Made by a program: the position numbers and the translations under genes. Shown piece by piece: positions 36,559 to 46,962 of a stretch of DNA of 64,000 nt (position 1 is its first letter; each line of letters starts with the position of its first letter). Below the pieces are notes generated by a model. It was given only the letters and a program-made list of their open reading frames with translations, was not told the origin of the DNA and ran no database searches. This DNA is from Bordetella genomosp. 9 (GTDB lineage Bacteria; Pseudomonadota; Gammaproteobacteria; Burkholderiales; Burkholderiaceae_B): assembly GCF_002119725.1 (NCBI RefSeq), contig NZ_CP021109.1, forward strand, positions 2,170,001 to 2,234,000, read 5' to 3'.

Positions 36559-37620
36559 ATGAATGTGGATGCCTTCGATCTGCTCGCGACAGCGGTTCTA
36601 CTGGTCAACGAGCAGGGGTTTGTCGTACATGCCAACGCGGCGGCCGAAGATTTGTTCAGCCGGTCGCGCCGCCAGTTGATGGGGCAGGCGGCCGCTGGCT
36701 TGTTCGACGACCGCGAGGCGCTGCAGTCTTCCATCGACCAGGCCAACGCCGGCAACTTCGCCGACGCCCGCCAGCTCGCTTCGCTGCGGCGGGGCGCGGA
36801 ATCGGTCAGCGTGGCAGTCACCACCGTCGCGCTGATGGGCCAGGAATGGCCGGTTCTGATCGAAGCCCGCGAAATCGAGCAGCGCGTGCTGGCCGATCGC
36901 AATCACCGTCTGTTCGACGAGATCGAAACCCATCGGCAATTGCTGCGCAATCTGGCCCACGAGGTCAAGAATCCGCTCGGCGGACTGCGCGGAGCGGCCC
37001 AACTGCTGGAAGGCGAGCTGCCTGACCCGGCGCTGGCCGAATACACCCAGGTCATCATTTCGGAGGCCGATCGCCTGCAGGCGCTGGTCGACCGCCTGAT
37101 CGGACCGCAGCGCGTGCCGCTGCACGCGCGACCGGTCAATATCCATGAAATCTGCGAACGCGTCGGCGCGCTGATCCAGGCCGAATTCCGCGACGCCGTA
37201 GCGATCGTGCGCGACTACGACGCCTCGATGCCGGACCTTCAGGGGGACGCTGCGCGCCTCATGCAGGCCGTCCTCAACGTCGCACGCAACGCGGCGCAGG
37301 AACTGTCCATGCAAGGCGCGGGCGAAGACGTGCCGCCGCCGCAGATCGTGCTGCGCACCCGTGTCGCGCGGCGCGTGATGCTGGCGCACCGGCAGCATCG
37401 CCTGGCGGCTGTGCTTTCCATTATCGACAACGGACCCGGCGTGCCGGAACATATCCGGGACCGCATCTTCCATCCGCTGGTTACCGCGCGCCCCGGCGGC
37501 ACGGGTCTGGGCCTGAGCCTGGCGCAGGACTTCGTGCAACAGCACGGCGGCATCATCGAATTCGAATCACGACCCAGGCACACCGAGTTCCGCCTGGTAT
37601 TGCCGATGGACACCGCATGA
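36559..37620 (+). CDS. ntrB: nitrogen regulation sensor kinase NtrB
   Basis: A 353-residue cytoplasmic histidine kinase: an N-terminal PAS domain (about 1 to 110), the H-box NLAHEVKNPLGGLRGAAQLL with the phospho-accepting His, and the catalytic domain with N-box NVARNAAQEL, DNGPGVP and GTGLGLSLA. No transmembrane segment is present, as expected for NtrB, which is controlled by PII. The ATG at 36559 is preferred; the frame is open further upstream without similarity. The stop overlaps the ntrC start (ATGA). Confidence 0.93.
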   Translation: MNVDAFDLLATAVLLVNEQGFVVHANAAAEDLFSRSRRQLMGQAAAGLFDDREALQSSIDQANAGNFADARQLASLRRGAESVSVAVTTVALMGQEWPVLIEAREIEQRVLADRNHRLFDEIETHRQLLRNLAHEVKNPLGGLRGAAQLLEGELPDPALAEYTQVIISEADRLQALVDRLIGPQRVPLHARPVNIHEICERVGALIQAEFRDAVAIVRDYDASMPDLQGDAARLMQAVLNVARNAAQELSMQGAGEDVPPPQIVLRTRVARRVMLAHRQHRLAAVLSIIDNGPGVPEHIRDRIFHPLVTARPGGTGLGLSLAQDFVQQHGGIIEFESRPRHTEFRLVLPMDTA

Positions 37621-39095
37621 AACCCGTATGGATCGTAGACGACGACCAGGCCATCCGCTGGGTGCTTGAAAAAGCCCTGGCGCGGGCCGGCATGAATACG
37701 CGAAGCTTCTCCGAGGCCGGCGACGTAATGGCCGCGCTGCAGACGGAGACGCCGGCGGTGCTGGTTTCCGATATCCGGATGCCGGGCGGCAACGGCCTGG
37801 ACCTGCTGCGCCAGATCAAGGAGCGTCATGCGGCCTTGCCGGTCATCGTGATGACGGCCTTCGCCGACCTGGACAGCACGGTTTCCGCCTTTCAGGGCGG
37901 GGCCTTCGATTACCTGGCCAAGCCGTTCGACGTCAACGAGGCGGTAGCCCTGATCCAGCGCGCCGCTCATGAGTCGGCTGATTCGCAGGCCGGCGAGGCG
38001 GCGGCCGCCCCGGGCGAAAACGGCTCCGAGCGCTGGATGATGACCCAGTCCGCATCGCCGGCGATGCAGGAGATTTTCCGCGCGATCGGCCGGCTGGCGC
38101 AGTCCAAGGTGACGGTGCTCATTACGGGCGAGTCGGGCACCGGCAAGGAGCTGGTGGCCCGCGCGCTGCATGGTCACGGCGCGCGCGCCAACGGCCCCTT
38201 CGTCGCCCTGAACGCGGCGGCGATACCGCGCGATCTGCTGGAAGCGGAATTGTTCGGCCACGAGCGGGGCGCATTCACGGGCGCCAATACCTTGCGGCGC
38301 GGCCGCTTCGAGGAAGCCCACGGCGGTACGTTGTTCCTGGACGAAATCGGCGATATGCCGATCGAATTGCAGACGCGCCTGCTGCGCGTGCTGGCCGAAG
38401 GCAGCTTCTACCGCGTGGGCGGCGCGCAGCCCGTGCGGGTGGACGTGCGCATCGTGGCGGCTACGCACCAGCCGCTGGAGCAACGCGTGGAGCAGGGGCT
38501 GTTCCGCGAAGACCTGTTCCACCGCCTGAACGTGATCCGTCTGCGCTTGCCGCCGCTGCGCGAGCGCGTGGAAGACATTCCCGCCCTGGCGCAGCATTTC
38601 CTGACGCAGAGCGCGCGGCAGCTGGGCGTGCCGGTCAAGCGGCTGACGCCCGAGGCGCTGGCGGCGCTGACGCGCTTCGACTTTCCGGGCAATGTGCGCC
38701 AGCTGGAGAACTTCTGCCACTGGCTGACGGTGATGGCGCCGGGCCAGACCATCGAACCCGCCGATCTGCCGCCCGAAATCCGCGCCATGGATCACCAGGG
38801 CAGCCAGGCCGTCGCGCGCCCGTCCGGACAATCGGCGGGGCCGGCGGGGGAATCGGGCACGGCGGCTTCGCCCGGCGAGAACTGGCAGGAGTCGCTACTG
38901 CGCGACGCGCAGCACCGGCTGGACCGCGGCGAGCCCGCCATTATGGCGACGCTGACGCGGCAATTCGAGCGCATCCTGCTGCAGAGCGCGCTGGAGGCCA
39001 GCCGCGGCCGGCGCGTGGAGGCCGCTTCCCGTCTGGGTATCGGCCGCAATACCATTACGCGCAAGCTGCGCGACCTGGGCATCGACGACGAGTGA
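37617..39095 (+). CDS. ntrC: nitrogen regulation response regulator NtrC
   Basis: A 492-residue sigma-54 activator. The receiver domain has [11 protein letters not shown] with the phospho-acceptor Asp near residue 54; the AAA+ domain has GESGTGKE, the sigma-54-contacting GAFTGA and [10 protein letters not shown]; and a Fis-type helix-turn-helix ends the protein ([21 protein letters not shown]). It is translationally coupled to ntrB. The NtrC sites ahead of glnA are its likely targets. Confidence 0.96.
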   Translation: MKPVWIVDDDQAIRWVLEKALARAGMNTRSFSEAGDVMAALQTETPAVLVSDIRMPGGNGLDLLRQIKERHAALPVIVMTAFADLDSTVSAFQGGAFDYLAKPFDVNEAVALIQRAAHESADSQAGEAAAAPGENGSERWMMTQSASPAMQEIFRAIGRLAQSKVTVLITGESGTGKELVARALHGHGARANGPFVALNAAAIPRDLLEAELFGHERGAFTGANTLRRGRFEEAHGGTLFLDEIGDMPIELQTRLLRVLAEGSFYRVGGAQPVRVDVRIVAATHQPLEQRVEQGLFREDLFHRLNVIRLRLPPLRERVEDIPALAQHFLTQSARQLGVPVKRLTPEALAALTRFDFPGNVRQLENFCHWLTVMAPGQTIEPADLPPEIRAMDHQGSQAVARPSGQSAGPAGESGTAASPGENWQESLLRDAQHRLDRGEPAIMATLTRQFERILLQSALEASRGRRVEAASRLGIGRNTITRKLRDLGIDDE

Positions 39096-39120
39096 CGCAG
39101 CGCGGCCGGCAGCCGCGCGT

Positions 39121-40143
39121 TCAGGCGCCTTGACGCCGCCGGTCGGCGCCGCGCCCGCGCGACCGGTCCGCCGGCAGGCTGTCCGCTCGCGCTTCCTCGG
39201 CCCACGGGCTGTCCGTCAGGCAGGCGCGCAGGCGCTCGGATTCCAGCTTCCTGATCCACCACTTCAGCGCTTCGCCGCGTGCGGGCGCGCGCCAGGCACA
39301 GACCTGCCGCTCGCAGATTTCGCCATCGCGGGTGGCCTTTTCCACCAGCAGGCCCTGGTCCAGATAGGGCCTGGCCAGAATGCGAGGCACGTACCCGCAA
39401 CCGACGCCGCGGATCTGCGCATCGATCTTGGCCTGCATCGTCGGCATGACCACGCGCTCCTGCATGTCGAGCAGGCCGCGCGTCAACGGTGCCAGGGCGC
39501 GCGAGGTGTCGGCCACCACGACCGCGCAGTACGCGCCGATGTCCTCGGGCGTCAGCGGGCGGTCGATGGACGCCAGGGGGTGGTGCGGCGCCACGCAAAA
39601 GGCCAGCCGCACTTCGCCGAGCGGCCTGGCGGCAAAGCGGCCGCCCGGCGCGTGGGCGGCGTCGCCGCCGATCAGCAGGTCGGCCCGCCCGCTGGTCAGC
39701 GCGTCCCAGGCCCCGCTCAGCACCTCATGCGAGAAACGCAGCTTGGTGCCGCTGCCCAGCTGCTGGAATTCTTCGATCAGGTCATGCAGCGGCGGCCAGG
39801 GCAGCACGCCGTTCACGGCGATGCGCAGTTCCGGCTCCCAGCCCGTGGCGATGCGGCGCACGCGCCGGGTCAGGTCCTCCAGCGACTTGAGCAGGATCCG
39901 TCCGTCCTCCAGCAGCGCCTCGCCCGCGGGCGTCAGCACGGCGCGATGGCCGCTGCGGTCGAAAAGCAGCACGTCCAGCCGGTCTTCCAGGTTGCGTATG
40001 GTGTAGGTGACCGCCGAGGGCACCTTGCCGAGTTCGCGCGCCGCCTTGGCGAAGCTGCCGTGGCGCGCGATCGCGTCCACGAGCAGGAGCAATTCGGGGG
40101 TCAGCAATGCGTCGGTGGCCGACGCCGGGTGGGATTTGGGCAT
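39121..40143 (-). CDS. LysR-family transcriptional regulator
   Basis: A 340-residue LTTR. The N-terminal helix-turn-helix is LLLVDAIARHGSFAKAARELGKVPSAVTYTIRNLEDRL, followed by a type 2 periplasmic-binding-like effector domain and an unusually basic, Arg-rich C-terminal tail. The ATG at 40143 is preferred to a TTG at 40164. It is divergent from the pirin genes, an arrangement common in beta- and gammaproteobacteria, and an ATTCAA/TTGAAT dyad lies between. Confidence 0.88.
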   Translation of the reverse strand: MPKSHPASATDALLTPELLLLVDAIARHGSFAKAARELGKVPSAVTYTIRNLEDRLDVLLFDRSGHRAVLTPAGEALLEDGRILLKSLEDLTRRVRRIATGWEPELRIAVNGVLPWPPLHDLIEEFQQLGSGTKLRFSHEVLSGAWDALTSGRADLLIGGDAAHAPGGRFAARPLGEVRLAFCVAPHHPLASIDRPLTPEDIGAYCAVVVADTSRALAPLTRGLLDMQERVVMPTMQAKIDAQIRGVGCGYVPRILARPYLDQGLLVEKATRDGEICERQVCAWRAPARGEALKWWIRKLESERLRACLTDSPWAEEARADSLPADRSRGRGADRRRQGA

Positions 40144-40158
40144 GGGTACGCGGCGGGC

Positions 40159-40175
40159 ATTCAAATTTCTTGAAT
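40159..40175. promoter_or_regulatory. LysR-type operator between regulator and pirin gene
   Basis: ATTCAA-N5-TTGAAT is a perfect dyad containing the T-N11-A pattern of LysR boxes, 16 bp upstream of the regulator's ATG and 86 bp before the first pirin gene. It probably serves both directions. Confidence 0.6.
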
Positions 40176-40260
40176 GATGTCTTCAATACGGCGGGTCCGC
40201 AAGGGCGGCGCGCCGGCGCAGAATGACGTTCATCGACAACATCGACCGGGAGCCAACAAC

Positions 40261-40959
40261 ATGCTTACCCTGCGCCGCAGTGAAGAACGCGGATACGCCG
40301 ACCACGGCTGGCTCAAGAGCCACCATACGTTTTCCTTCGCCAACTACTACGATCCCCGCCACATGGGTTTCGGTCCGCTGCGCGTGATCAACGACGACCT
40401 GATCGCCGCCGGCCGCGGCTTCGGCACGCACGGCCATCGGGATATGGAAATCATTACCTATGTGTTGGACGGCGCGGTCGCGCACAAGGACAGCATGGGC
40501 AATGGCTCGACCATCCGCCCGGGCGACGTGCAGCGGATGAGCGCGGGACGCGGCGTGCTGCATTCGGAGTTCAACCCTCAGCCGGACCACGGCACGCACC
40601 TGCTGCAAATCTGGATCGAGCCCAATGTGACGGGTATCGATCCCAGCTACGAAGAGAAGCGCTTCGAGGAAGCCGACAAGCGCGGCCGCCTGCGCCTGGT
40701 GGCGTCGCCGGATGCGCGGGACGGTTCGGTCCTGATCCATCAGGATGCGCGCCTGTATGCGGGCTTGTTCGACGGCGATGAAAGGGCGGCGCTCGCGCTG
40801 GATGCCGGCCGGCGTGCGTGGATCCATGTCGCCCGCGGCAAGGTGACCGTAAACGGCAAGGCGCTGGTGGCCGGCGACGCGGTGGCCGTGGAAGAGGAAA
40901 AGGAAATCGTGCTGGAACAAGGCGAAGGCGCCGAAGTCCTGGTTTTCGATTTACCGTGA
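40261..40959 (+). CDS. pirin-family bicupin protein (YhhW-like)
   Basis: A 232-residue pirin. The N-terminal cupin has [29 protein letters not shown] and [19 protein letters not shown] with the metal-binding His residues (H-x-H and a later E/H). The length and SHHTFSFA motif match YhhW-type pirins, some of which show quercetin dioxygenase activity. The second pirin gene follows 122 bp later, and the LysR gene upstream probably regulates both. Confidence 0.9.
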   Translation: MLTLRRSEERGYADHGWLKSHHTFSFANYYDPRHMGFGPLRVINDDLIAAGRGFGTHGHRDMEIITYVLDGAVAHKDSMGNGSTIRPGDVQRMSAGRGVLHSEFNPQPDHGTHLLQIWIEPNVTGIDPSYEEKRFEEADKRGRLRLVASPDARDGSVLIHQDARLYAGLFDGDERAALALDAGRRAWIHVARGKVTVNGKALVAGDAVAVEEEKEIVLEQGEGAEVLVFDLP

Positions 40960-41081
40960 TGATTGGTCTGCGTCCGCCTGCATTCGCGGGCGGGCGCCGG
41001 GCGCCTGCGCCGCCGTCGCCGAACGCCCAGGCCGATTGAAAACGTCCCATGCTCGTCCACCGCAATCCCAGGGAGCACACC

Positions 41082-42008
41082 ATGTCCCAGCTCACACCGC
41101 CGCTTCCTTCGTCCGTCGAATCCGTGGTGATTCCGCGCACCAGCGATATCGGCAACTTCGAGGTGCGGCGCGCGTTGCCGTCGCGCGAACGCCGTACCGT
41201 GGGACCGTTCGTTTTCCTGGATGAAATGGGCCCGGCCATGCTTGCGGCCGGCGCCGGCATCGACGTGCGTCCGCATCCGCACATCGGCCTATCCACTGTG
41301 ACGTACCTGTATGAAGGCGCCATCGTGCACCGCGACGGCGCGGGCAATGTGCGCACCATTCTGCCAGGCGAGGTCAACTGGATGACGGCGGGCCGCGGCA
41401 TCGTGCATTCCGAGCGTTCGTCAGTCGAGAGCCGCACCCGGGCGCAGCCGCTGGCCGGATTGCAGTCCTGGGTGGCGCTGCCGGCCAGCCACGAGGAAAC
41501 CGATCCCGGCTTCGTGCACTACGACCGCGACGCGCAGGCGGTGATGGAAGGCGAGGGTGTCCGGGCGCAGATCGTGGCGGGTTCGCTGTTCGGACGAACG
41601 TCGTCCGTGCGCACGCTGTCGCCGCTGTTCCTGGGCGACGTCGCGCTGAACGCCGGCGCGCGCCTGCAGCTGGACGCGGAATATGAGGAACGGGCCGCTT
41701 ATATCGCGCGCGGCGAAGTGGAGATCGACGGCCAGCGCTTCGGATCCGGCCGTTTGATCGTGTTCGCACCGCGCAAGCCGGTGACGCTGAAGGCCTCGTC
41801 GGCAGCGCGCGTGGCGGTACTGGGCGGCGAACCGCTGGATGGTCCCCGCTACCTGTGGTGGAATTTCGTATCGAGCCGCCGCGACCGCATCGAGCAGGCG
41901 CGCGAGGACTGGGTGCGCAACCGTTTCGGCCAGACCGTGCCGGAAGACACCACGGAGTTCATTCCCGCACCCGCATGGGCGCCACTTGCGCCCATGCCCG
42001 CGCGCTAG
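41082..42008 (+). CDS. pirin-family bicupin protein (longer type)
   Basis: A 308-residue pirin of the longer type, with GPFVFLDEMGP, the metal site RPHPHIGLSTVTYLYEG plus a downstream His, and the signature GEVNWMTAGRGIVHSE. It is a different subfamily from the pirin just upstream. The ATG at 41082 gives a typical start. Function is probably redox- or quercetinase-like; no substrate can be given. Confidence 0.9.
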   Translation: MSQLTPPLPSSVESVVIPRTSDIGNFEVRRALPSRERRTVGPFVFLDEMGPAMLAAGAGIDVRPHPHIGLSTVTYLYEGAIVHRDGAGNVRTILPGEVNWMTAGRGIVHSERSSVESRTRAQPLAGLQSWVALPASHEETDPGFVHYDRDAQAVMEGEGVRAQIVAGSLFGRTSSVRTLSPLFLGDVALNAGARLQLDAEYEERAAYIARGEVEIDGQRFGSGRLIVFAPRKPVTLKASSAARVAVLGGEPLDGPRYLWWNFVSSRRDRIEQAREDWVRNRFGQTVPEDTTEFIPAPAWAPLAPMPAR

Positions 42009-42065
42009 AACGCCGCGGATGTAAGCCATATCGGACGCGCCGCCACAAAGATGCGCCAGCAGAAA

Positions 42066-42095
42066 AGCCCCGCGCCGGTTGATCCGGGCGGGGCT
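42066..42095. terminator. bidirectional rho-independent terminator
   Basis: AGCCCCGC and GCGGGGCT form an 8-bp stem, extended inside by CCGG/CCGG. T-rich sequence follows on the plus strand (TTGGTTTTG), and an A run precedes it, giving U residues for the minus strand. It separates the convergent pirin (+) and Bug (-) genes. Confidence 0.8.
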
Positions 42096-42106
42096 GCTTG
42101 GTTTTG

Positions 42107-43060
42107 TCACTCCGGTTGTATGCCGGCGGCCTTTACCATGCGCGCCCACTTGTCGGTTTCCAGCTGGCCGAAGCGGGCCAGTTCTTCCGGACCGGCAGGA
42201 TAGGGAATCAGGCCGGCCTTTGCCAGGCGGGCCTTGGTTTCTGGGCTGTCCATGCCTTTGATCAATACCTTGGCCAGGGTGTCGACAATCTGCGGCGGCG
42301 TCTTCGCGGGCGCGTACACGCCATACCAGCCGAGCAGCTCATAGCCTTGCAGGGTATCGCCCAAGGGCGGTACGCCGGGGAATTGCTGCAACGGTTGGCC
42401 GCTGGTCACGGCAAGTGCGCGCAGCTTGCCGGCCGCGACCTGGGGCCCGGCATTGGTTGTGTCGATAATGCCGAAGTCCAGCCGGTGGCCCAGCATGTCG
42501 ACGACCATCTGCGGCACGCTGGTGTAGGGCACGGCCACGGTGTCCATCTTCGAGGTGTACGTCATCATCGCCGCCGCGGCCTGGTTCGCGGCGTTGGCGT
42601 AGCCCCAGTTCAACTTGCCGGGATGCTGGTGGCCGTAGTCGATCAAGGCTTGCGGCGTATCGACGGGCAGGTCCGCCCGGGCGACCAGAACAAAGGGCAC
42701 CGCCCCGATGCGCGCCACTGCCTGCAGGTCGGTCAAGGGCTTGTACGGGACCGATTTCAGCAGAAAGGGCGCCGCGGCGATCGACGTATTGCTGCCGATC
42801 AGCAAGGTATAGCCGTCGGGCTTGGCGCGGGCCACCTCGGAGGCGCCGATGGTGGATTGCGCTCCCGGACGGTTTTCGACCACGAAGGACTGGTGCAGGC
42901 CTTCGCTGAGCACCCGCGCGGCCTCGCGGCCGATCAGGTCCGTGGAAGAGCCGGCCGCGAAGGGGACGACCACCTTCACCGGCCCGGCGGGATAGGTCTG
43001 GGCTTGGACGGCGGGCGCAATAGCCAGCGCCAGCACACAGAACAGGGTTTTCATACGCAT
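42107..43060 (-). CDS. Bug-family (TTT) periplasmic solute-binding protein
   Basis: A 317-residue tripartite-tricarboxylate-type receptor. The signal peptide is MRMKTLFCVLALAIAPAVQA, and the mature start is TYPAGPVKVVVPFAAGSSTDLIGR, the Bug signature. VVENRPGAQSTIGASEVARAKPDGYTLL and the C-terminal Bug blocks follow. GGAG lies six bases before the ATG at 43060. No tctA/tctB membrane genes are nearby, typical for orphan Bug proteins in Bordetella-like bacteria. Ligands are usually carboxylates; here the ligand is unknown. Confidence 0.9.
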   Translation of the reverse strand: MRMKTLFCVLALAIAPAVQAQTYPAGPVKVVVPFAAGSSTDLIGREAARVLSEGLHQSFVVENRPGAQSTIGASEVARAKPDGYTLLIGSNTSIAAAPFLLKSVPYKPLTDLQAVARIGAVPFVLVARADLPVDTPQALIDYGHQHPGKLNWGYANAANQAAAAMMTYTSKMDTVAVPYTSVPQMVVDMLGHRLDFGIIDTTNAGPQVAAGKLRALAVTSGQPLQQFPGVPPLGDTLQGYELLGWYGVYAPAKTPPQIVDTLAKVLIKGMDSPETKARLAKAGLIPYPAGPEELARFGQLETDKWARMVKAAGIQPE

Positions 43061-43262
43061 CGTTGTCTCCATCTTCGTCGCCGAAAAAATGCGCGAGCTG
43101 TCCCTGGCCTTCGTCGTCGGAAGACCCATTGCGGCGTTTTCTTGAGCCGCGAGACCGGGTTATTTGTTCGGTTTGCCTATCCGGCTTGGCTTATCCGCTC
43201 GCTACTTATGCCGCTGCGTGCCCGGCGCCACGCTTATGCCGGCCAGCGCTTGGCGCGCAAAT

Positions 43263-44195
43263 TCATGCCGCGGCCGCCGTGCCGCTCGCCGCTACCGTGG
43301 GGCCCGTCGCCGCGACCTTGACCCGGCCGTCGATCAGCTGGATGACGGCCGGATGGTAGTTCTGCGCGTAGCCCGCATCGCGCGTGTGGCACAGCATGTC
43401 GTACGTGTATTGCGCAATGCGCGGCTGGAAGCCGCCTTCCTTGGCCAGCGCCAGCGCCAGGCTGGCGTCCTTGATCGCATAGACCGTCGGGAAGACCTTT
43501 TCGGGGAACTGGTCTTTCACCAGCGATTTCATGCCATGGTTGCGCAGCGCGAAGCTGTCGCCCGATCCCTGGGACAGCAGCTGCAGCAGCTTCTCGCCAT
43601 CCATGCCGGCGCGGCGGCCGATGGTCAAGACTTCCGACAAGGCATTCACCGTCATGAAGACCATCATGTTGTTCAGGATCTTCAGAATCTGTCCGCTGCC
43701 CAGCGGGCCGCAATGCAGCACGTCCGAACCCATGCAGTCCAGCAAGGGCTTGAGCGCCGTGAAATCCCGCTCATCGCCGCCGACGCTGATCATCAGCGTA
43801 CCTTTCTGCGCGGCTTCCGCGGTTCGCGCCACCGGCGCGTCCACATAGGCCACGCCCGCCGCGTTGACTTCGCGCGCCAGTGCGCGCGTCCTGGCCACGT
43901 CGCTGGTGCTCATGTCCACGATCATGCGCGGCTTGGCGGATGCGCCCAGCATCTGCCGCGTCACCGTTTCGACCTGATCTATGGACGGCAGCGACAGGAA
44001 GACCACGTCGGCGTTCTCGGCCACGCTGCGCGCGGACTTCGCGGCGATGCCGCCGGTTTCGACCACGCGGCCGACCGCGTCGTTGTTCATGTCGAAGACG
44101 TGCACCGGCAGCGCGGATTTGCGCACGAGGTTCTTGCACATGGGCTCGCCCATCACTCCCAGGCCGACAAAGCCGAGACTCTTGTAGTCATGCAT
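43263..44195 (-). CDS. NAD(P)-dependent 3-hydroxyisobutyrate-dehydrogenase-family oxidoreductase
   Basis: A 310-residue beta-hydroxyacid dehydrogenase: FVGLGVMGEPMCKNL (Rossmann), then the substrate motif VDAPVARTAEAAQKGTL (variant of DAPVSGG), and the catalytic Lys region GSGQILKILNNMM (usually G-x-x-x-K-x-x-N). It would oxidise a short beta-hydroxy acid or reduce a semialdehyde. Between two Bug genes and near an aldehyde dehydrogenase, it fits a carboxylate degradation route. Confidence 0.88.
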   Translation of the reverse strand: MHDYKSLGFVGLGVMGEPMCKNLVRKSALPVHVFDMNNDAVGRVVETGGIAAKSARSVAENADVVFLSLPSIDQVETVTRQMLGASAKPRMIVDMSTSDVARTRALAREVNAAGVAYVDAPVARTAEAAQKGTLMISVGGDERDFTALKPLLDCMGSDVLHCGPLGSGQILKILNNMMVFMTVNALSEVLTIGRRAGMDGEKLLQLLSQGSGDSFALRNHGMKSLVKDQFPEKVFPTVYAIKDASLALALAKEGGFQPRIAQYTYDMLCHTRDAGYAQNYHPAVIQLIDGRVKVAATGPTVAASGTAAAA

Positions 44196-44293
44196 GATTG
44201 ACCTTCCGTTCTATGGATATGGATCGCTGTGCGGCGATTGCCGAGTACGCGTCCCCCAGGGATCCCGATGCCGGGATCGCCCCGGGATGACGT

Positions 44294-45337
44294 TCAGTCA
44301 TCGACCTTGATGTTGGCCTTGGATATCAGGTTGCGGTACTGGGCCAATTGGCCGGCCTGAAACTTGGCGAATTCGGCGGGGGTGGAGGCAATCGGCATGA
44401 AGGAGATTGCCGCCAGCCGCTTGGCCACAGCGGGATCTTTCAAGGCCTGGTCCACCGCCTGATACAGCCGATCGACGATGGGTTGCGGCGTGCCGGCCGG
44501 CGCCCAAAGGCCATACCAGCTGGGCATGTCGTAGTCCGGGAATCCGCTTTCGGCCACGGTCGGCAGGTCTGGCAGCGAGGGCAGACGCTGCGCGCTGGTT
44601 ACGGCCAGCGCGCGCAGGCGGCCCGATTCGACGTGGGGATAGGCCGAAGCCATCGGTTCGATCATGGCGGTGACGTGGCCGCCCATCACGTCCACCAGGG
44701 CCGGTCCGCCGCCCTTGTACGGGATGACCGGCATTTTGATATCGGCCTGGACGTTGACGAGTTCGCAGGCCAGGTGTCCGGCCGCGCCGAAGGCGGCGGT
44801 CGCCCAGGTCAGTTCGCCCGGACGCTTGCGCGCGTCATTGACCAGGTCCGCCACGGTCTTGTATGGGCTGTCTTTTTTCACCACCACGATCTGCGGCAGC
44901 GCGCCGATCTCGCTGATGGGAACGAAGTCCTTGATCGGGTCGTAGGTGGCGGTGCGCAGCAGCACCGGATTGGCGACCTGCAGCGAGGCGTTCAGCAGAA
45001 TGGTATAGCCGTTCGGCTTGGCCTGCCTGACGTGCTGCGCCCCGATCACGCTGTTGGCTCCACCGCGGTTCTCGACCACGAGGCGTTGGCCCAGCGATGC
45101 TTCGAGCCGTGGCGCGATGACGCGCGCGACGGTGTCCACCGATCCGCCCGGCGGGAAGGGAACCACCAGATAGATGGGCTCGGACGGGTAATCGGCCGGG
45201 GCAGCGGCGGCGGCGCCGGTGCCCACCACCGCCGCCATGCAAGCCGCGGCGATCAGGGCGCGCCGTGTCGCGCCGGGCCTTGCCGCGCCGTCGCGGCCGC
45301 GCCGCACGGATTCGCGGCCGTTTCGTTCCTGCTTCAT
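44294..45337 (-). CDS. Bug-family (TTT) periplasmic solute-binding protein
   Basis: A 347-residue Bug protein, distinct from the one at 42107. The basic N-terminus contains an RRALIAAACMAAVVG signal core. The mature region has PSEPIYLVVPFPPGGSVDTVARVIAPRLE, VVENRGGANSVIGAQHVRQAKPNGYTILL and SWYGLWAPAGTP. GAGGAGA precedes the ATG. It follows the aldehyde dehydrogenase gene by 39 bp, so the two are probably cotranscribed. The ligand is unknown. Confidence 0.9.
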   Translation of the reverse strand: MKQERNGRESVRRGRDGAARPGATRRALIAAACMAAVVGTGAAAAAPADYPSEPIYLVVPFPPGGSVDTVARVIAPRLEASLGQRLVVENRGGANSVIGAQHVRQAKPNGYTILLNASLQVANPVLLRTATYDPIKDFVPISEIGALPQIVVVKKDSPYKTVADLVNDARKRPGELTWATAAFGAAGHLACELVNVQADIKMPVIPYKGGGPALVDVMGGHVTAMIEPMASAYPHVESGRLRALAVTSAQRLPSLPDLPTVAESGFPDYDMPSWYGLWAPAGTPQPIVDRLYQAVDQALKDPAVAKRLAAISFMPIASTPAEFAKFQAGQLAQYRNLISKANIKVDD

Positions 45338-45376
45338 GTTTGTCTCCTCTCGTCTTGTTATGGACCTCTGCCGGGG

Positions 45377-46855
45377 TCAGGTCCGGATCGCGAAGGGATC
45401 GCGAACCTCGGTGGAATAGTCGATCATCACGTTGCGCGTGGTCAGGTATTCGCGCAGCCCGGCCTCGCCGCGCTCGCGCCCGATGCCGGATTCCTTGAAG
45501 CCCCCAAATGGCGCCTGTGCAGCCAACGCGCGATAGGTGTTTACCCAGACGGAGCCCGCCTGCATGGCGCGCGATACTCGCATGGCGCGCGACAGGTCGC
45601 GCGTCCACAGGCCCGCGGCCAGGCCATAGCGGCTGGCGTTCGCCAGCCGGATGGCTTCATCCTCGGTGTCGAAAGGGATGATGGCCAGCACCGGCCCGAA
45701 TATCTCTTCCTGGGCGAGCTGGCTGGCGTTGTCCACGTCGGTGAAGATGGTGGGCTGAATGAAATAGCCGGATTGCAGCCCAGGCCCTTCGGCGCGGGCG
45801 CCGCCGGTGACCAGCCGCGCACCCTGCGACCGGGCCTGTTCGATGGCCGCCAGGATGCGGCGGAATTGCGGTTCGTTGGCGACGGTGCCCATTTCGGTCG
45901 CCGGATCCAGCGGATCGCCCATGCGTATTTGCGCGGCGCGCGCCGACAAGCGTTGCGTGACCTCGTCCAGCACCCCGCGCTGCACCAGCAAGCGCGAGCC
46001 CGCCACGCAGGTCTGGCCGGTGGCGCCAAAGATGCCCGCCAGGGCGCCGACCACGGCGCGGTCCAGATCCGCGTCATCGAAAACAATGTTGGGAGACTTG
46101 CCGCCCAGTTCGAGCTTGACGGGGACCAGGCGCCGGCCGGCCATGGCCGCGATCTCCCGTCCCACCCCAGGACTGCCGGTGAAGCTGACGAGGTTGACGC
46201 CTGGATCCTCGACCAAGGCGCGCCCGGTTTCGGCGCCGCCGGTCACGACGTTGAAGACGCCTGGGGGAAACCCGGCTTCTTCCACCAGGGAGGCGAATTC
46301 CAGCGTGGACGCGGATGCGTGCTCCGACGGCTTGACCACGACGCAATTGCCGGCCGCCAGTGCCGGGGCCAACTTGTTGGCCAGCAAGGCCAGGGGCGAA
46401 TTCCATGCGGTGATGAGGGCCGCGACGCCGTAGGGTTCCAGGGACAGGTAGTCCAGCACATCGGCCTGGTCCACCGGCACCTGCTGTCCGAAAAGCTTGT
46501 CGGCATAGCCCGCGAAATAGCGCAGCTGGCGTCCCACCCACAGCATTTGCGGGCGGGTTTCGCGGATGATCTTGCCGTTGTCGGTGCTTTCGATGCGCGA
46601 CATGCGGTCCGCATCGCGCTCGATCAGCCCGGCCAGCTTGATCATCAGCGCGGCGCGCTTGATGCCGGCGGTATGGCGCCATTCATGTTCGAAGGCGCGG
46701 TTGGCGGCGGCGACGGCCCGCGCCACATCGTGCTGGTCCGCATCGGGGATTTCGGCCCACACTTCACCGGTATAGGGATTGGTGCTGGGCAGCATGCGGC
46801 CGGCGGCGGGCGCGACGCGGCGCCCCTCCATGTACAGCTGGTACTTCTGGATCAC
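45377..46855 (-). CDS. NAD(P)-dependent aldehyde dehydrogenase
   Basis: A 492-residue ALDH from the GTG at 46855 (AGGAG seven bases upstream; an ATG further upstream lacks a ribosome-binding site). The catalytic Glu is in LELGGKSP, the Cys in GATGQTCVAG, and EEIFGPVLAI and the C-terminal PFGGFKESGIGRE are present. It oxidises an aldehyde to its acid. Its neighbours, a LysR gene upstream and a Bug gene downstream, suggest use in breakdown of an imported compound. Confidence 0.92.
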   Translation of the reverse strand: MIQKYQLYMEGRRVAPAAGRMLPSTNPYTGEVWAEIPDADQHDVARAVAAANRAFEHEWRHTAGIKRAALMIKLAGLIERDADRMSRIESTDNGKIIRETRPQMLWVGRQLRYFAGYADKLFGQQVPVDQADVLDYLSLEPYGVAALITAWNSPLALLANKLAPALAAGNCVVVKPSEHASASTLEFASLVEEAGFPPGVFNVVTGGAETGRALVEDPGVNLVSFTGSPGVGREIAAMAGRRLVPVKLELGGKSPNIVFDDADLDRAVVGALAGIFGATGQTCVAGSRLLVQRGVLDEVTQRLSARAAQIRMGDPLDPATEMGTVANEPQFRRILAAIEQARSQGARLVTGGARAEGPGLQSGYFIQPTIFTDVDNASQLAQEEIFGPVLAIIPFDTEDEAIRLANASRYGLAAGLWTRDLSRAMRVSRAMQAGSVWVNTYRALAAQAPFGGFKESGIGRERGEAGLREYLTTRNVMIDYSTEVRDPFAIRT

Positions 46856-46962
46856 ATTCGTCTCCTGATATTGAGGCGGCTTGGCGTGGCGCTTGCGCCT
46901 TGGCCACCGGCCTTGCCGCATCGAGGCAGCCCAGGAAGTGTAGGGATCCGGAATTCGTGGGT